10,755 nt of DNA from Bdellovibrio sp. (lineage in GTDB: Bacteria; Bdellovibrionota; Bdellovibrionia; Bdellovibrionales; Bdellovibrionaceae). Made by a program: the position numbers and the translations under genes. Location: contig PSRN01000167.1 of NCBI GenBank assembly GCA_003176075.1, positions 1 to 10,755 of the forward strand, written 5' to 3'. This document shows positions 1-6,283 of this stretch, one piece after another. Numbering within the stretch: position 1 is the stretch's first letter; each line of letters starts with the position of its first letter. Under the pieces are notes generated by a model that was not told where the DNA came from, did no database searches, and was given only the letters and a program-made list of their open reading frames with translations.

Positions 1-53
1 AAAGATTTCATGAATTCCCCCCCCTAGGGCGTTCCTCACAAGGAGGAAACGCT

Positions 54-248
54 ATGAAACTCGCCCGTGGCTCTGCGGAGTTGCCGAGGGCAACGACTTT
101 AACATTCGCCGCCCACGCTCGCCGAAAATCTTGCCTGTCACAGATTAGGCAATTCAAGAAGTCTTTTCAGGAATGTCTAAAAAAATATTTATGGGCAAAA
201 AAAGCTATGGCCAAAAAAAAGAGGAGTCACTCGCCACGCCTTCCTTGA
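54..248 (+). CDS. Doubtful small basic ORF (64 codons) with strong RBS
   Basis: I do not recognise this product. Its main support is an excellent ribosome binding site, AAGGAGG at 40-46, seven bases before the ATG. The predicted peptide has no signal peptide or membrane segment, and its end is strongly basic because the DNA runs through three A-tracts (179-185, 197-203, 213-220). Two short hairpins fall inside it: GTTGCC/GGCAAC at 80-94 with a 3-nt loop, and TTGCCT/AGGCAA at 131-152 with a 10-nt loop. It ends 70 bp before the lipoprotein gene on the same strand, so it could be a small protein, a leader peptide in that gene's 5' region, or a chance ORF. No domain supports it. Confidence 0.3.
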   Translation: MKLARGSAELPRATTLTFAAHARRKSCLSQIRQFKKSFQECLKKYLWAKKAMAKKKRSHSPRLP

Positions 249-318
249 CGCTCGTTTTTGGGTAGGGAATCGTCTAAGTATTTTACCAACATATTTTGCC
301 AACACAGGAGTCAAAAAA

Positions 319-1158
319 ATGAAGAACTTCTTTGCCATGAAGATTCACCTGCAGCGCCACGGGTGGCTCATCGCTCAGCGATTCACTTTCCTTTCCCTGG
401 CAGCTTTGATCACCGCCGGTTGCACAACTTACTTCTTGCGCAAGGACTGCGAATCCAAGAATTGGCATGAGTACGGCTTTGATCTCGCCATGAAGGGAGT
501 GCGGCCCTCGAACGACGATTACATCGGCAAATGCCGCAAAGCCGAAGCCAATATCAGCGAAGCGCAACTCGATAACGGCTTTAAGGAAGGCATGGCGAAC
601 TACTGCCGACCCGATGTGGTTCGGCAAACAGGCCGGCGGGGCGAAAATCTGAATCTTGATCTTTGTGACCCCGGACAAACACGGCAACTGCAACAGGTTC
701 ATGCCCAAGGGCTGCGCGAGTTTTGCCAACCTGACAGCGGCTTTACCTTTGGCAGCACCGGCAAGGTCTACGGCAAGATTTGTCCCGCCGACCTGGAGGC
801 CGGGTTTCTCAAAGAATATCAAAGGGGACGCAAGAAATATCTGAGCGCCATGGTTGTGGAATCGCAACAAAAGGTGGCCGATCTGGACCATCAATTGGCT
901 CTCAACCAACAACACATCAACGATCTGCAATTTCGTCTGGCGACTTTGCCCCCGCCCCAGCGGGTCGTGCAAAGAACAGTCGCCGCGGGAGCGGTGACCG
1001 AAAATAGCACAACGGAGGACACGTTCAGTGTGCAGCGGCAACAGATCCAATTCGATCTTGATCGCGCCCGCAACGAATCCAGCGCCATGCAAAACGAGCA
1101 GGCCGGGTTTCGCAATAAGATGTACGAATACCAGCGCGAGCTGACCACTCTCGAGTGA
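319..1158 (+). CDS. DUF2799-type outer-membrane/periplasmic lipoprotein with C-terminal coiled coil
   Basis: The 279-residue product begins with a basic N-terminus and a hydrophobic stretch (about 22-33) ending in a lipobox-like ITAGC with Cys35, so it should be lipidated and anchored facing the periplasm. Residues about 44-175 carry two copies of the DUF2799-type pattern. Each has spaced Trp/Gly/Asp residues, a G-(M/L)-x(2-3)-(Y/F)C step (Cys96 and Cys136), then the G-F-x-x-G-x-x-G-K-x-Y-x-x-x-C run near 141-155 and F-x-x-x-Y-x-x-G near 163-170. Even numbers of cysteines suggest disulfides. From about 178 to the end it is Gln/Glu/Leu-rich and probably coiled coil, broken by a PPP linker near 211-213. 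ATG 319 is preferred because AGGAG (306-310) sits eight bases upstream; an in-frame ATG at 337 is a weaker alternative. DUF2799 has no established biochemical function. The gene converges with the Fic gene across a 13-bp gap with no obvious terminator. Confidence 0.85.
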   Translation: MKNFFAMKIHLQRHGWLIAQRFTFLSLAALITAGCTTYFLRKDCESKNWHEYGFDLAMKGVRPSNDDYIGKCRKAEANISEAQLDNGFKEGMANYCRPDVVRQTGRRGENLNLDLCDPGQTRQLQQVHAQGLREFCQPDSGFTFGSTGKVYGKICPADLEAGFLKEYQRGRKKYLSAMVVESQQKVADLDHQLALNQQHINDLQFRLATLPPPQRVVQRTVAAGAVTENSTTEDTFSVQRQQIQFDLDRARNESSAMQNEQAGFRNKMYEYQRELTTLE

Positions 1159-1171
1159 CCCATCCGTGGCC

Positions 1172-2170
1172 CTATTTGAAGCGATACGAAGCGAGCGCCT
1201 TTTCGCCGGTCTTCACCAGAAGGCCGTCCTCCACGCCTTGAACTAAGTCACGGCTGGCTGTCGCGGTGGAAATGGTTTTGAAGATAGAGAGGTAGTCTTT
1301 CCGCGAAAACGTTCGCTCTTGAAATCGCTCGCCAGCAATTTCAAGCCGATGTCCCGCGGTGAGCGGTTCGGGCCGAATGGTCACGCCGAGGTCTTCCAGG
1401 GCTTCAAGAATCGTTTCCAGGGAAAACTCAATGAAGGGGCTCGCGTCGGCGGCCTTGTCGGCGAGGCCGAGTGATTTATAATATGCCTCTTGGCGATGAT
1501 GAATCACCGACTCGATCGGGGTAAACTCGAAGAGAGGATGAAACCTCGTCAACAAAGTGGTTTGCCAAAGTCTGCCGATGCGCCCGTTGCCATCGGAAAA
1601 GGGATGGATGAACTCCAGCTCGTAATGAAAAACGGCTGACAAAATTAAGGGATGCGATTCCTTCTCCGCTTTGAAAAAGGCAAAAAGCCGATCCATCAGC
1701 TCCGGGACTCGCTTCGCTTGCGGCGCCGCGTGCGCGACTTTTTCGCCCTGGAAGATTCCGACGTTTTTGGATCGCCATTTTCCGGCGTCAACGACGAGGC
1801 CCTTCATCATCACGCCGTGGGCCTCCCGCAGCGACTTGGCGGAATGGGGGTTATAGCTCAGGATTTGGTCGTAGGCCCTGATCGCGTTCTGAACTTCGAG
1901 AATCTCGCGCTGTGGGCCAATCACGCGCTTTCCTTCAATCATCGCCGTCACTTTATCGAGTTCGAGCGTATTCCCTTCGATGGCCAGGCTCGCTTGGATC
2001 GTCCGCACGCGATTTTGGATTATCTGCGAGTGATTTTGGATCACGCGATTGGATTTGCGGAGCTTCGGCCCCGCTTTCGCCACATGGGACCCCTCAAGTC
2101 GCCCGAGGGAGCGCGCGATTTCGGTGCATAGCCGAAGCATGTGCGGGCTGAGAGTAAAAGGCGGCTTCAT
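1172..2170 (-). CDS. Fic-domain protein (predicted protein AMPylase) with winged-helix C-terminus
   Basis: Fic enzymes typically transfer AMP from ATP to a hydroxyl side chain of a target protein. This 332-residue cytosolic protein has the complete core motif HPFSDGNGRIGR at 189-200 (catalytic His189, metal-binding Asp193, nucleotide-contacting Asn195, Arg197 and Arg200), so it should be active. The N-terminal part carries the autoinhibitory motif (S/T)xxxE(G/N) as SLAIEGN, with Ser61, Glu65 and Gly66. This is the arrangement in which the inhibitory helix precedes the Fic core in the same chain. Residues about 285-330 look like a winged helix (FSRKDYL, then TATASRDL, then DGLL). That segment is common in this Fic subgroup and could bind DNA. 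Before the inhibitory motif a 7-residue unit is duplicated (about 42-55). The ATG has no Shine-Dalgarno sequence and abuts a long palindrome, pointing to leaderless, autoregulated expression. No partner antitoxin gene is adjacent. Target protein unknown. Confidence 0.95.
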   Translation of the reverse strand: MKPPFTLSPHMLRLCTEIARSLGRLEGSHVAKAGPKLRKSNRVIQNHSQIIQNRVRTIQASLAIEGNTLELDKVTAMIEGKRVIGPQREILEVQNAIRAYDQILSYNPHSAKSLREAHGVMMKGLVVDAGKWRSKNVGIFQGEKVAHAAPQAKRVPELMDRLFAFFKAEKESHPLILSAVFHYELEFIHPFSDGNGRIGRLWQTTLLTRFHPLFEFTPIESVIHHRQEAYYKSLGLADKAADASPFIEFSLETILEALEDLGVTIRPEPLTAGHRLEIAGERFQERTFSRKDYLSIFKTISTATASRDLVQGVEDGLLVKTGEKALASYRFK

Positions 2171-2202
2171 GTATTGATAGTATCAAATGATGCTATCAAT
2201 AC
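2171..2202. promoter_or_regulatory. 32-bp near-perfect palindrome abutting the Fic start codon (candidate operator/promoter)
   Basis: GTATTGATAG at 2171-2180 is the exact reverse complement of CTATCAATAC at 2193-2202. The inner 12 bases continue the symmetry except for one mismatch (2181/2192) and the central AA, so 14 of 16 pairs match. The palindrome ends directly at the Fic ATG (2168-2170, minus strand). Read on the minus strand it contains a possible -10 TACTAT six bases before the ATG, with TTGTAT 16 bases further upstream as a weak -35. That spacing would start the transcript at or next to the ATG, which agrees with the missing ribosome binding site. The inferred role is an operator for a dimeric regulator, possibly the Fic protein's own winged helix. 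Confidence 0.6.
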
Positions 2203-2253
2203 AAGGTTTTTCGACCCTGCGCTGGCGGCGGGTGCAAGGCCCACGGGTGTAAC

Positions 2254-2973
2254 TCACGCTGATTCTTTTTGTTCAGCCCCTTCTTTAAGGAATACCCGGC
2301 GAAGCACCGACTTCTCACCTTCCAGCTCCAGCGGCAGAAGTGAAGCAAAGCTATCGAGAATAATGATGGCGTTGCGGTCAGCGTCCCCTTTAGCGACGGC
2401 TCTGATCCGGTTGATCATCCCCTGGTTCACCAAATTGACTTGCCGATAGGCTTCCTTAAGACCTTCAAGTTCAAGGTCAGCGGTCCCGGCGCGATGGTCC
2501 TGAATCCTGAGGTATTCTTCGACCAGATAGTTGCCAATGACTCGAATTATGGTTTCATCGAAGGTCGCGAAGGGCAGATGGAATTGCACCATGGGCTTGA
2601 ACAAATCCATGTGGCGGCAATCGGAAGCACCCATCGTCAAGCCGAAGAGACTTTGCAGACCAATCTGCACATCCGTCCTTTTTTGATACAAACGACTGGG
2701 GCCTCGCACCGTCACTGTCGTTTCGCGGTGAGAGGTTTCGCCGCGAAAAGACTCAGCCACCCGCGCCAGCCCCAGGGCCACCGGGCAATGTTTCTTTTCG
2801 TTCACCGAGTAGGGGCAATTGCCGCACTGTTTGAACTCCAGAAGGGTCCAGTCGGGTGGCCGGTAATTGGGGTCGTCTTTCACCACGAGGAGCTTGGCGT
2901 CGATTTGGATGGAGAACTTTTGCGAAGTGCCGTCGTCAAAGCTGAATTCATACTCGAAATCCAGTGTCTCCAT
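2254..2973 (-). CDS. Conserved-looking cytosolic protein with CxxC-x9-C motif, function unknown
   Basis: The 239-residue product has no signal peptide or membrane segment. It opens with acidic, beta-rich sequence (EYEFSFDDG, about 7-15), followed by a Cys set: CGNC at 50-53, CPVA at 63-66 and Cys119 in ASDC. This spacing suggests a bound metal or a structural Cys cluster. The middle carries hydrophobic and Gly-rich segments (QIGLQSLFGLTMG, 103-115), and the last 100 residues look helical. From memory it resembles a bacterial domain-of-unknown-function family with this CP-x-CP signature (possibly DUF6901), but I cannot verify that. The ATG at 2973 has only a weak purine-rich upstream sequence (CAGAG). 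It lies 83 bp upstream of Fic on the same strand. No terminator is visible between them, so readthrough is possible, although Fic seems to have its own promoter. Confidence 0.82.
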   Translation of the reverse strand: METLDFEYEFSFDDGTSQKFSIQIDAKLLVVKDDPNYRPPDWTLLEFKQCGNCPYSVNEKKHCPVALGLARVAESFRGETSHRETTVTVRGPSRLYQKRTDVQIGLQSLFGLTMGASDCRHMDLFKPMVQFHLPFATFDETIIRVIGNYLVEEYLRIQDHRAGTADLELEGLKEAYRQVNLVNQGMINRIRAVAKGDADRNAIIILDSFASLLPLELEGEKSVLRRVFLKEGAEQKESA

Positions 2974-3120
2974 CTCTGCACTTGTCGGAGAAATTGGCCG
3001 CCACTAAAGATGGGGGCTTCATCTTCTTGCCGTTTGTCCAACTCCCTGCTCGTGCAACAATAATAAAGTTTAACAGACTTTGCCGCCGCCGCCGCTTATG
3101 GTAAGGATGCTACGTCACCT

Positions 3121-3156
3121 CGGCAACACGATCGGTAACACGGTCGGTAACACAAG
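3121..3156 (+). repeat. Three tandem 12-bp repeats upstream of sodB
   Basis: The three units are CGGCAACACGAT (3121-3132), CGGTAACACGGT (3133-3144) and CGGTAACACAAG (3145-3156). The core CGG(C/T)AACAC is kept in all three, with a 12-bp period slightly over one helical turn, so the units lie on nearly the same DNA face. They run directly into the hairpin in front of the sodB ribosome binding site. They could be regulator binding sites or simple replication-slippage repeats. Confidence 0.6.
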
Positions 3157-3175
3157 GGCGTGTTTGAACACGCCC
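3156..3175 (+). promoter_or_regulatory. Strong hairpin just upstream of the sodB ribosome binding site
   Basis: GGGCGTGT (3156-3163) pairs perfectly with ACACGCCC (3168-3175) around a TTGA tetraloop, giving an 8-bp, mostly G-C stem. It ends nine bases before the AGGAG (3185-3189) of sodB and is not followed by a T-run, so it is not a normal intrinsic terminator. It could be an mRNA-stabilising or translation-modulating 5'-UTR element, or, as DNA, an inverted-repeat operator. I could not identify a convincing -35/-10 pair for sodB in the 224-bp gap. Confidence 0.5.
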
Positions 3176-3197
3176 AAATAACAAAGGAGATTGTGAT

Positions 3198-3821
3198 ATG
3201 TTTCGATTACCTCAGCTAGAGTACAAATTGACCGAACTGGCACCTCTTTTCAGTGAAGAGCAAATGCAATTCCACTATGGCAAACACCACGCCACCTACC
3301 TTGAAAACCTCAACAAGGCGATCGAGGCCAATGGCGCTTTGGCGAGCAAAACACTCGAGGCCCTGGTGCTGGAAAACTCAGGCCCTCTCTTTAACAACGC
3401 GGCCCAAGCTTGGAATCACACTTTCTTCTGGTTCAACCTGGCTCCCAAGGGAAAAGGCGGAGCGCCTTCAGCCGAGCTTTCAGCAGCCCTGCAAAAAAGC
3501 TTTGGCGGGCTTGAATCCATGTACAAACAGTTCGTCGATACCGGAGTAAAGACATTCGGTTCCGGCTGGGCGTGGTTGTGTGCCGGCCCCGAAGGGGATC
3601 TGAAGCTCGTTTCCACCTCCAATGCCGAAGTCCCCTTTAAGGGTTCAAATCTGCGGCCCCTGCTGACGGCCGATGTGTGGGAGCACGCCTACTACATTGA
3701 TTACCGCAATCGCAGGCAAGCGTTTTTGGAAGCAATGAAAGACTATCTGAATTGGAATTTTATCAGCGAGAATTATCGCAACAAGAACGTTCGCAGCCTC
3801 CACCAAAGCATGAAGGGCTAA
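3198..3821 (+). CDS. sodB: Iron superoxide dismutase
   Basis: This cytosolic enzyme converts superoxide to oxygen and hydrogen peroxide. The 207-residue length is close to that of other bacterial Fe-SODs. All four metal ligands are visible: His26 in HYGKHH, His74 in WNHTFFW, and Asp159 and His163 in the DVWEHAYY signature. It is Fe-type rather than Mn-type because Gln70 lies in NNAAQAW and the sequence STSNAEVPF has Ala where Mn-SODs carry the active-site Gln. GSGWAWL (121-127) is also typical. There is no signal peptide. AGGAG at 3185-3189 lies eight bases before ATG 3198. The gene is monocistronic, with its own intrinsic terminator immediately downstream and an unusual repeat-plus-hairpin leader upstream. 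The family assignment is secure. Confidence 0.97.
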   Translation: MFRLPQLEYKLTELAPLFSEEQMQFHYGKHHATYLENLNKAIEANGALASKTLEALVLENSGPLFNNAAQAWNHTFFWFNLAPKGKGGAPSAELSAALQKSFGGLESMYKQFVDTGVKTFGSGWAWLCAGPEGDLKLVSTSNAEVPFKGSNLRPLLTADVWEHAYYIDYRNRRQAFLEAMKDYLNWNFISENYRNKNVRSLHQSMKG

Positions 3822-3836
3822 GCCCTCGAATAGGAC

Positions 3837-3872
3837 AAAGCCCTCAACCTTGCTTGGCTTGAGGGCTTTTTT
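3837..3872 (+). terminator. Intrinsic terminator of sodB
   Basis: AAAGCCCTCAA (3837-3847) pairs perfectly with TTGAGGGCTTT (3859-3869) around an 11-base loop, and the stem runs into TTTTTT (3867-3872). It lies 15 bp past the sodB stop. The convergent gene ends 55 bp further on; on that strand the stem is followed only by TTTG, so bidirectional use would be weak. Confidence 0.88.
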
Positions 3873-3927
3873 GGATCAACTGAATTTTGCACCAGCTGCT
3901 GTCTTACTCTGTCCTTCGCGCCAGCTC

Positions 3928-5847
3928 TTAAGGTCGCTGGCCGGTCCTGGAGGCATCGGCAGATCTCAAGCGGTAATAGCTCCTGCGGTAGTTCGAGCGG
4001 GCGTACTCCCTCAAGTTACTGGTTACATCAGGCTCATCACCTGTCACACGCAGCACACTAGCAAGGGTCTCGTAGCGGTCTAGCAATATACCGCATTGCT
4101 CGCGGGTCATTTGTTGGGGCTCTTCCGAATCATCGCTTCTTGCTACGCGAAAAACCCGTGGTTGGATGTTTCTGCAACCCACCGTTGTTTCACGCCAGCC
4201 TTTTTTGAAAGCGTCCAGGTTTGAACCTGTCTTCAAGAACGCAACAACCTTTGCAAGGAAGGGGCCTTCCAACTTTTGCGCATTGTTTAAGCAAGCTTTC
4301 GTTGTATCTCCTTCGTCTGGCACACACTTGATGGTCGGTGCTGAGGTTTCTCTCGGAAAATTCAACAGACCAGCTCGGGCATCGCAGGCCGTTCGACGTG
4401 TCGTCCTTTCGCCACGTCTCAAATCAGATCGCGAACAGCCGCCTTCGATATCGTCCAATCCCGTAACTTGCCTGAATTGCGCCAGACTGGAAACTACAGG
4501 ACACGAAACCCAATCACTGACGGATCCGCTCCTCCTGTCTTCGCCAGACTTATTTTCGTTCGCAATATACATTCCACCTTTACTGCAGACGATTGAACTG
4601 ACGAAACTTTTATCTGATTCTCTATCGAAAGGATTCCCTCGTGCCTGCACACGATCTGCCCATTCCCTTCCAATTCTTTGCTTTTCGCTTGAATCGTCAG
4701 TGTGGTCGATTGCCGCTTTTGTAAGATCCTGATCTATTTGGGCGATTCTGCGCGCCGCTGTCTTTGGGTCAAGTCCATTCTCTAGAATGTCTTCTCTGGC
4801 ATCGTCTATTCTAATCTTGATGGCTTTACTTTCAGGGAGACCAGTAATCCAGGGAAAACGTCCATTAGCTTTATTAAGAGTTTCATCAAGTTCATCAAGT
4901 TGCTTCATAGCTGCCAGCGTTTTTGAACTGTCTCCCTGTTGCATATCTTTAGCAGCATTGACCATTTTACTGGCCTTATTAACTACACCGGCCAGGTCTT
5001 TACCACCTACTTCATTACCTTCAACCTTTTCTTTCCCATCGTCGATGGCCTCTTCCGCTTTTTTAAGGGCTTGGCGGTAATCATATCTTAAATTAGGATC
5101 AACTTTGCTCTCACCATTCGCATCGGCGTCCTTGATTTTGTTCAATTCTTTCTTCAAGTCATCCAGCTTGCTACGGGCCCTGTCACCAGCTGCAAAATTG
5201 ACCATTTCCCCGGATTTAATTGCCGCTTGCATAACAGGACTACTATTTATTAAGTCTCTTGCTTCTTTGATTTTACGAGCAATTTTTAGATTTGCTTCCG
5301 GACCGTAACCAGGATCTGCCGCCAGGTCATCAAGCTCTCGACCTTTGTCCTTTTCTTTACGAGTGTTTTCCGGAGCTCTTAGTAGAGCAGCAAGGTCCTT
5401 TAACTCCGCAATTTTTTCCGGACGATTAGAAGACACCCGAACACCGCTCTCGCCCAGGCGTTTTACGACCCTATCAGTACCTTGTTGGGCGACCACTAAG
5501 TTTCTCTTATTGCCGATCATCCTCTCCGCACTTTTCCTCTCGCGCCGCAAGACTTCCAGAGCTTTATTTATTTTTTCGGCATCGCCAGAATAGAGGGCAT
5601 CTTGATAACTGTTAAGCGCATCTATGTAATGAACCTGATCATCGTCGGGCAAATTGGAGTCTGTGACGATATTCCCCTCCTCCTGCATTGCCCTATCGAG
5701 GCTTTTACCGCTTTCCCGGCTCCCTGAGCTTGAATCGTCATTGTTGTAGTTGTATCTGCGCCTCTTCGCTTCGGCTAAGTTTGAAAAGACCATGGCTGAA
5801 ACAGCGAATAAGCTGAACACCATCATCAGTTGCTTGGACGTTTTCAT
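3928..5847 (-). CDS. Large secreted protein: charged helical N-terminal two-thirds, 8-Cys C-terminal third
   Basis: I do not recognise a family. The start is ATG 5847, preceded by GAGGGAGA. An in-frame TTG at 5865 would place that ribosome binding site inside the gene, so I reject it. Residues 1-27 are a signal peptide ending in AEA, with Lys28 after the cut. A basic/Tyr/Asn/Asp/Ser linker (KRRRYNYNNDD, 28-38) follows, then about 380 residues of Lys/Glu/Asp/Ala/Leu-rich helical, probably partly coiled-coil sequence without a single Cys. The last third (about 415-639) contains all eight cysteines (421, 449, 471, 488, 508, 519, 558, 585), suggesting up to four disulfides in a periplasmic or extracellular domain. 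No enzyme motif, anchor or further membrane segment is visible. The middle of the gene looks AT-richer than its neighbours. It stands alone, separated by 436 bp from the next gene. A structural or surface-associated role is conceivable but unproved. Confidence 0.85.
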   Translation of the reverse strand: MKTSKQLMMVFSLFAVSAMVFSNLAEAKRRRYNYNNDDSSSGSRESGKSLDRAMQEEGNIVTDSNLPDDDQVHYIDALNSYQDALYSGDAEKINKALEVLRRERKSAERMIGNKRNLVVAQQGTDRVVKRLGESGVRVSSNRPEKIAELKDLAALLRAPENTRKEKDKGRELDDLAADPGYGPEANLKIARKIKEARDLINSSPVMQAAIKSGEMVNFAAGDRARSKLDDLKKELNKIKDADANGESKVDPNLRYDYRQALKKAEEAIDDGKEKVEGNEVGGKDLAGVVNKASKMVNAAKDMQQGDSSKTLAAMKQLDELDETLNKANGRFPWITGLPESKAIKIRIDDAREDILENGLDPKTAARRIAQIDQDLTKAAIDHTDDSSEKQRIGREWADRVQARGNPFDRESDKSFVSSIVCSKGGMYIANENKSGEDRRSGSVSDWVSCPVVSSLAQFRQVTGLDDIEGGCSRSDLRRGERTTRRTACDARAGLLNFPRETSAPTIKCVPDEGDTTKACLNNAQKLEGPFLAKVVAFLKTGSNLDAFKKGWRETTVGCRNIQPRVFRVARSDDSEEPQQMTREQCGILLDRYETLASVLRVTGDEPDVTSNLREYARSNYRRSYYRLRSADASRTGQRP

Positions 5848-6283
5848 AAAAATCTCCCTCTGCAAAAAAAATAGTTTGCCTACGCTGACTCATTTTGCAA
5901 CAAACCGGCCAAGCCCACTGGAGACCCAATTCAAGCAAAAAAAACATTGAAGTTTCACGTACTTGATAGAACTGTCTTAAAATGAAACAGACGAACCAAA
6001 AAGGGCGAATCGGAACGAGGCGGGTCTCAGCTTGAAACAGTTCATGGTAGACAGCCATGCTGGTCATTGAGATTGGCTCAGATAGAGACAATCGCCGTCA
6101 CTTTTCTGGAAATTGAGCGTGATAAGAGAAATAAGCGACTTTCAAGGCTCGATCGATCGAGACTTCCATGTCTAAGTTCTAAACAGCTGCAACGTCACGA
6201 GGTCCGGCCGCAAAAAAAGTTGGAATACAGCTTCAGACCCTGAAATCCAAGCGTGGGCGGTCAAACCTCGCGACCCGCATGTG
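5848..6283. other. 436-bp intergenic region with a sharp palindrome
   Basis: No convincing gene is present. It must hold the promoter of the 639-residue protein and the 3' end of the LRR-like gene, both on the minus strand. A candidate minus-strand promoter is TTGCAA near 5895-5900 with an A/T-rich -10 near 5871-5878, but the match is poor. CTCGATCGATCGAG at 6148-6161 is a perfect 14-bp palindrome, and AAG/CTT (6144-6146 and 6163-6165) extend it to 22 bp with one mismatch. A short stem, TTCAG/CTGAA at 6232-6244, lies 39 bp past the LRR-like stop but lacks an adjacent T-run on the minus strand. Confidence 0.5.

Noticed and set aside
179..220. Three A-tracts as a phased DNA bend
   Set aside because: Centres are about 18 and 16.5 bp apart, not multiples of the helical repeat, so the bends would not add up.
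283..1092. 269-codon open frame on the minus strand
   Set aside because: It lies antisense to the DUF2799-type lipoprotein, which has an RBS, lipobox and family motifs. The minus frame has no recognisable domain.
1652..2131. 159-codon plus-strand open frame
   Set aside because: Complement of the Fic gene, whose full catalytic motif is on the minus strand.
2440..3063. 207-codon plus-strand open frame
   Set aside because: Mostly complementary to the Cys-containing minus-strand gene. No RBS or domain.
5848..5865. TTG 5865 as start of the large secreted protein
   Set aside because: The added codons are the GAGGGAGA ribosome binding site of ATG 5847, and the signal peptide begins properly at 5847.
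5738..6091. 117-codon minus-strand frame over the start of the 639-residue gene
   Set aside because: It overlaps the signal-peptide region of the better supported gene in another frame and has no RBS or domain. It crosses the likely promoter.
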